Assembly: GCA_037039685.1 (NCBI GenBank)
Contig: JAWNGF010000003.1
Location: 1,054,001-1,118,000, forward strand
DNA: 64,000 bases
Origin: Ceratobasidium sp. AG-K
Taxonomy: Eukaryota; Basidiomycota; Agaricomycetes; Cantharellales; Ceratobasidiaceae
Direction of reading: 5' to 3'
Below are positions 60,361-64,000 of this stretch, one piece after another. Within the stretch, counting starts at the first letter, position 1; the number at the start of each line of letters is the position of its first letter. The notes beneath the pieces were generated by a model. It worked only from the letters and a program-made list of their open reading frames with translations. It ran no database searches and was not told where the DNA came from. The position numbers and the translations under genes are program-made.

Positions 60361-61868
60361 ATGTCCGGCGAACCAAATGCAATGAATACAGACCCCGATA
60401 TAGCCCAGCAAATCGCCATGTCTCAAGACGCCCAAACCCAGGCCGAAGCACATGCACAACTCAGGCCCAATTCGCGAGCGACCCTCGTGTCCACTTTAGC
60501 AAAGAAACAGGCGCATGGCACTACGAAGCCGACGATGGGCGAGAGATGCAATGGGATGCAAACAAGAACACGTGGGTCGAGGTGGTGGACGAGGACCTAT
60601 TAAAGGCCCAGCAGGCGGCGTATGCAATTGAGGGAGTAGATGAAGAGGTAAGCCGATGTTCACTTGCAGCGCGAGTGTGTATTATACGAGCGGCTTGGGA
60701 ACGTTATGGATGGTACATTTGTAGACTCCTGCTGCACCCGTACTTGCACGTACGAACAAGAAACGAAAGAAAGAGCCCGTGGATTATACGTCCAACACCG
60801 ATCCAACTGCACCTGGTCCATCTATCAAACGCGGCAAGAATAACAAGGGAGACAAGAAAGACGATGCAGCTGCTCCACCACGCAAATCGAAAAATACGGC
60901 CGTGTTTGTGTCCAACCTCCCACCTGACGCCGAACAAGACGAAGTAGCTGCACGGTTCGGCCGGTTTGGGCTGATCATGGAGGATGACGAGGGCAAGCCC
61001 AAGATCAAGTTTTATCAGAACGAGAACGGAACGTTTAATGGAGAGGCGCTTGTGGTGTACTACAAGGAGGAGAGCGTCGAGTTGGCAGTGACGCTGTTAG
61101 ATGATGTAGAGCTCAGGCTTGGTGAGCCGGGGCCGAGGATGAAAGTTCAACGGGCCGAGTACGGACACAAGGCAGGAGAGGGAGAGGGAACAGCAGAGAA
61201 CGGTGGCGGTCAGAAGCGCGTCGTGGATAAGAAAAAGGCCTCGAAGAGGATCGGGAATATGGAGAGGTGCGCATGTGTTCCATATTTGGTGATATTTCAA
61301 CCAACGACTTGCCAGGAAATTGGCCGATTGGGACTCGGACGACGAGTTTGGACCGTCCGGACCAAAGATTACTACCTCCCGTGTTGTCGTGCTGAAGCAT
61401 ATGTTCACCAAGCAAGAGCTAGCGGAGGACGCAACGTTGCTCCTAGACTTGAAGGAAGATGTCCGTGATGAGTGTTCGACGCTTGGAGAAGTGACAAATG
61501 TGGTGTTGTATGACGTACGTGCCTCGATGTTGCTCTGTCCTCCCAGACTAACGAGATATACAGGAGGAAGAAGATGGTGTCATGACTGTCAAGTTCAAAG
61601 ACCCTGTGAGCGCCCAAGCCTGCATTCTAGTAAGCGTTACCGACCAATCCTGCACTGAACATCGCTAATTTATTTCCATCTATAGAAAATGAACGGTCGA
61701 TTCTTCGCTGGTCGAAAAATCACAGCCGAATTCTACTATGGCAAAGAAAGGTACCGTAGGAGCGGTAATGACCCAGTAAATGCAACGGGTGATGGGGAAG
61801 ATGACGAACAGGCCGAACGGGAACGCCTGGACAACTTTGCTGAGTGGCTCATGCAAGAAGGCGAATGA
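60361..61868 (+). CDS. CUS2: Cus2/Tat-SF1 U2 snRNP-associated splicing factor
   Basis: Cus2 helps refold U2 snRNA and binds SF3b during spliceosome assembly. FASDPRVHFSKETGAWHYEA, DDGREMQWDANKNTWVEVVD and EDLLKAQQAAYAIEGVDEE form the family's N-terminal segment. RRM1 is NTAVFVSNLPPDAEQDEVAA, RFGRFGLIMEDDEGKPKIKF, FNGEALVVYYKEESVELAV. A charged linker with KLADWDSDDEFG follows. RRM2, of UHM type, contains RVVVLKHMFTKQELAEDA, STLGEVTNVVLYD, GVMTVKFKDPVSAQACILKM and NGRFFAGRKITAEFYYGKER. The tail is acidic. The ATG at 60361 (MSGEPNAMNTDPDIAQQIAM) reads acidic, plausible N-terminal sequence, but near 60450-60470 coding passes to another frame without usable splice sites, suggesting one missing base. 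Confidence 0.88.
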
Positions 61869-62151
61869 ACGCCGAGGGATACGCCAAACAAGACTCGATA
61901 CAAGTACGATTGTATTACAAGCCGATGAATGCATAAAAAAACAGATAGCACACAGAAATGTAAGGAGTCGAATACGATAAGAACATATATGGACACTGCC
62001 GCGGGTAGAGTGGTGAGTTTCAAGTTCAGGCTGCTTCGTCCCGAGCGAAGCGGTATAGTAATAATAGTTATATCTATGCGATGGATGTAGATGCGGTTGG
62101 CGGAGGTGTCTCGGGTACTGCGCATATCGTTAGGATGCTTCAAGTGAATTG

Positions 62152-62767
62152 CTAAGTTTGGCTCACATGGAGGAAGTACGGTCGGTTGACATCGCTGAAC
62201 ATTCGGTTAAGCAGAACTCCAACGCCTTCAAAGACACCCAGTAGGATTCCACAAGCAACTGCTGATCCAAAAGCAGCGCGAGGGCCACCTAATAAATATG
62301 AGTGCATCAGTAGTCGCACGTTGGCTATGGCACAGATACGCACTGCGAACGGCCAAACAACCACCAGTAAGGAACCCAGAAATGATTGCGTTCCAAGCGT
62401 CCTCTTTTTGTCGGTATCCCTTGACTGCACAGTCAAATGTCGAGAACATTCCACCCCACACACCAAAGTTTCCACCCGTAACAGGTGCTCGGGCTTTGAT
62501 AGTCGAGATTGCTCCGACAAACCTATCTCCCTGTAGGTTCTTGGCGTTAGCATAGGCCGTGTTTAAACATTGAAAGAATTTTACCCTCGGAGAGTTTCTT
62601 GCACCCTTGATACCGTGCCAAATACCACCACCGATCGCACCCATGGCAAACGCACCCCCGAAATCATTAAGAATGACATATGGGCTACACAAACAAAAGT
62701 TAGATCAACGACTATACGCAAAGTTATTTACTTGCCATGGGTCTCGGGTATGATCGGCGTGCGACAT
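62152..62767 (-). CDS. TIM17: Mitochondrial inner-membrane translocase subunit Tim17
   Basis: A core subunit of the TIM23 presequence translocase. Exon 1 is [11 protein letters not shown] (ATG at 62767), joined to [20 protein letters not shown] and [13 protein letters not shown]. Next come [40 protein letters not shown] and [19 protein letters not shown]. The last exon is [37 protein letters not shown]. The four membrane segments with their Gly-x3-Gly packing motifs and the pair of Cys residues fit Tim17 rather than Tim22 or Tim23. The N-terminal Asp-rich patch important for presequence handling is kept (DHTRD). Three or four introns. Divergent from the I9 inhibitor gene. Confidence 0.93.
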
Positions 62768-62989
62768 GGCAAAAGGGACAAGTGGAGATGACGGTGGGGA
62801 AGGAGAGATTCGGGCAGTCGCTTGGCGAGATTTTTTGTTGCGTAAGCGCCGATCACGTGTTTTGAAGATGGGGCGTTTCTGGGATCCGGAGCAGATCAGT
62901 TGTCCGATGACGCATGTATAAAGGGCAAGGTGCAGCTCTATCCGGATCCCAACCACCACATCGCAGCAAACTTACGTATTATACTAAAC

Positions 62990-63366
62990 ATGCCGAGTAA
63001 GATCGTTACCTATGAGATGTTTACTTTGTGCTAAGCCCGACGGCAGAGTTCATGGTTGGTTTCAAGGAGGGCACGTCCCCATCCGACATCCAAGCCGAGC
63101 TTGACTCCCTTAAAAAGGGCGGTGAGTGGGTGTTTTAGTCGATCCGAATTGGTTTAACCTAGCCGATGGTAGGAGCGAATGTCCCTGCACATGATGGTTC
63201 AGACTTGGTTACTGTCGAGATGCCAGACAGCCAATACCAAACCCTCCTGGCTACCAAGAGCGCGACTTCAAAGATAGATTTTATTGGTGCGTTTTGTGTC
63301 GTGTGGGGTCTAAGTATGCATGCTGACCGCCACTCAGAGCCCGATAGCACCGTGACTACCCAGTGA
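62990..63366 (+). CDS. Small I9-type peptidase inhibitor (Pbi2 / fungal proteinase-inhibitor-like)
   Basis: A tiny gene of four exons. MP is followed by a 5' gtaaga intron and then TAEFMVGFKEGTSPSDIQAE, LDSLKKGG. After a second intron come VEMPDSQYQTLLATKSATSK and IDFI; a third intron (gtgcgt ... cag) splits the codon before EPDSTVTTQ. The Phe-Met/Ile-Val-x-Phe-Lys start, the MPDSQ helix and the IDFIEPDS end match the inhibitor I9 fold of subtilisin propeptides, as in yeast Pbi2, which inhibits vacuolar protease B, and small agaric proteinase inhibitors. Size, about 70-80 residues, fits. The target protease is not in this window. Confidence 0.82.
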
Positions 63367-63755
63367 TTACTACTAGGCTTATGGATTGAAGAACAGGGGT
63401 TACATACTACCAGCCACATATCATTACAAATAAATACCACATTCCTGTTGCCTGGTTAACTCCATAATAAGTCTCAGTCGCGTTGCATGGTTTACGTAGG
63501 TTTCAAGCACATCTTTAAGCCGTGATTGGCACGCATGCTATTAGCGTTATTGCCGATCACAGTACATATAATGATTTCTATTCAAAAACCCTCAAGCACC
63601 AGACGTATTAATTGACGGTATTGGCGTCGGTTTGCTGCTGGAGGCAAAAGTAAAGGAAGCTGGTGTTTGCTGTATTGTACATGTGGCAGTGTTGCAGTAA
63701 CACTGTAACAGTTACAGTAAACCACGTGATCTGACCTCTCTCTCCTCCGACCGTC
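63367..63755. promoter_or_regulatory. Region between I9 inhibitor and VMA16
   Basis: 390 bases without a gene. It holds the inhibitor's 3' flank and the VMA16 promoter. A CACGTG hexamer at 63723-63728 lies 28 bases before the VMA16 ATG. A run of acagt/gtaac-type words near 63680-63720 is a simple local repetition. Confidence 0.4.
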
Positions 63756-64000
63756 ATGGGCTACTCATATTCCTATTCCTTTGGTCTTTCGACGTTCCTA
63801 GTCCTTGTGATTGCACTTTACCTTCTCCTCACTGGTTAGAAACAAAAAAACATGGAATTGTAGTTTATTGATTCCAACGGAACTATTTTGCAGGTTCTGG
63901 TGAAGCCTTCAATGTTGGTCGGTTCCTTGAAGAGACAAGTCCCTATGCGTGGGCAATGGTTGGCATCGGTCTCTGCATCGGGCTAAGCGTAATGGGAGCT
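63756..64000 (+). CDS. VMA16: V-ATPase proteolipid subunit c'' (Vma16), 5' part
   Basis: A subunit of the membrane rotor of the vacuolar proton pump. The ATG at 63756 opens [20 protein letters not shown] and LYLLLTG, the first membrane helix. After one short intron (donor around 63836, acceptor at about 63893) come [20 protein letters not shown] and [15 protein letters not shown], the start of the second helix, a stretch conserved in c'' subunits. The frame continues past the window edge, so the helix carrying the essential glutamate is not visible. Confidence 0.9.

Overview
The window is nuclear DNA of a filamentous fungus, most likely a basidiomycete of the Agaricomycetes. The evidence is about two dozen closely packed genes on both strands, most cut by many introns of roughly 45-65 bases, and gene families typical of fungi: a fungal BRE4-type (ArAE_2) membrane protein, a Gti1/Pac2 WOPR regulator, a Cys3/MetR-like bZIP, Lsb6, Mrp51, Trm11 and Cus2. 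A Rhizoctonia/Ceratobasidium-like source is my guess from gene style; nothing in the sequence proves it.

Layout. 0-10 kb: 3'-truncated GPI ethanolamine-phosphate transferase (PIG-O/GPI13, minus strand), a secreted GPI-anchored-type protein, a large BRE4-like membrane protein and the 18S rRNA dimethylase DIM1. 10-20 kb: a small coiled-coil gene, a WOPR transcription factor, a lysine-methyltransferase-like enzyme, a disordered protein and a bZIP factor whose reading frame breaks inside the basic region. 21-32 kb: a METTL16-type RNA m6A methyltransferase, a PlsC acyltransferase, a C2H2 factor, ferrochelatase and Mrp51. 32-43 kb: an unknown disordered protein, a secreted pepsin-like protease, threonine deaminase (ILV1) and type II PI 4-kinase (LSB6).

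43-52 kb is the only accessory-looking block. It holds a multi-exon gene combining an alpha-helical N-terminus, membrane segments and a C-terminal WD40 propeller; a decayed partial copy of that gene's 5' end; and a 5'-truncated LINE retrotransposon with a perfect 15-bp target-site duplication, sitting just upstream of TRM11. 52-64 kb is housekeeping again: TRM11, NDUFB3, topoisomerase I, an unknown conserved-looking protein, CUS2/Tat-SF1, TIM17, a small I9-type protease inhibitor and the 5' end of VMA16.

Many genes lie in divergent pairs with short shared promoters, and CACGTG boxes recur in those spacers. Several genes act in mitochondria (HEM15, MRP51, ILV1, NDUFB3, TIM17), but they are mixed with unrelated genes and do not form a functional cluster. 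I found no CRISPR array, rRNA gene, convincing tRNA gene or biosynthetic gene cluster. Exon boundaries were judged by eye; where they are not resolved, the entry says so.
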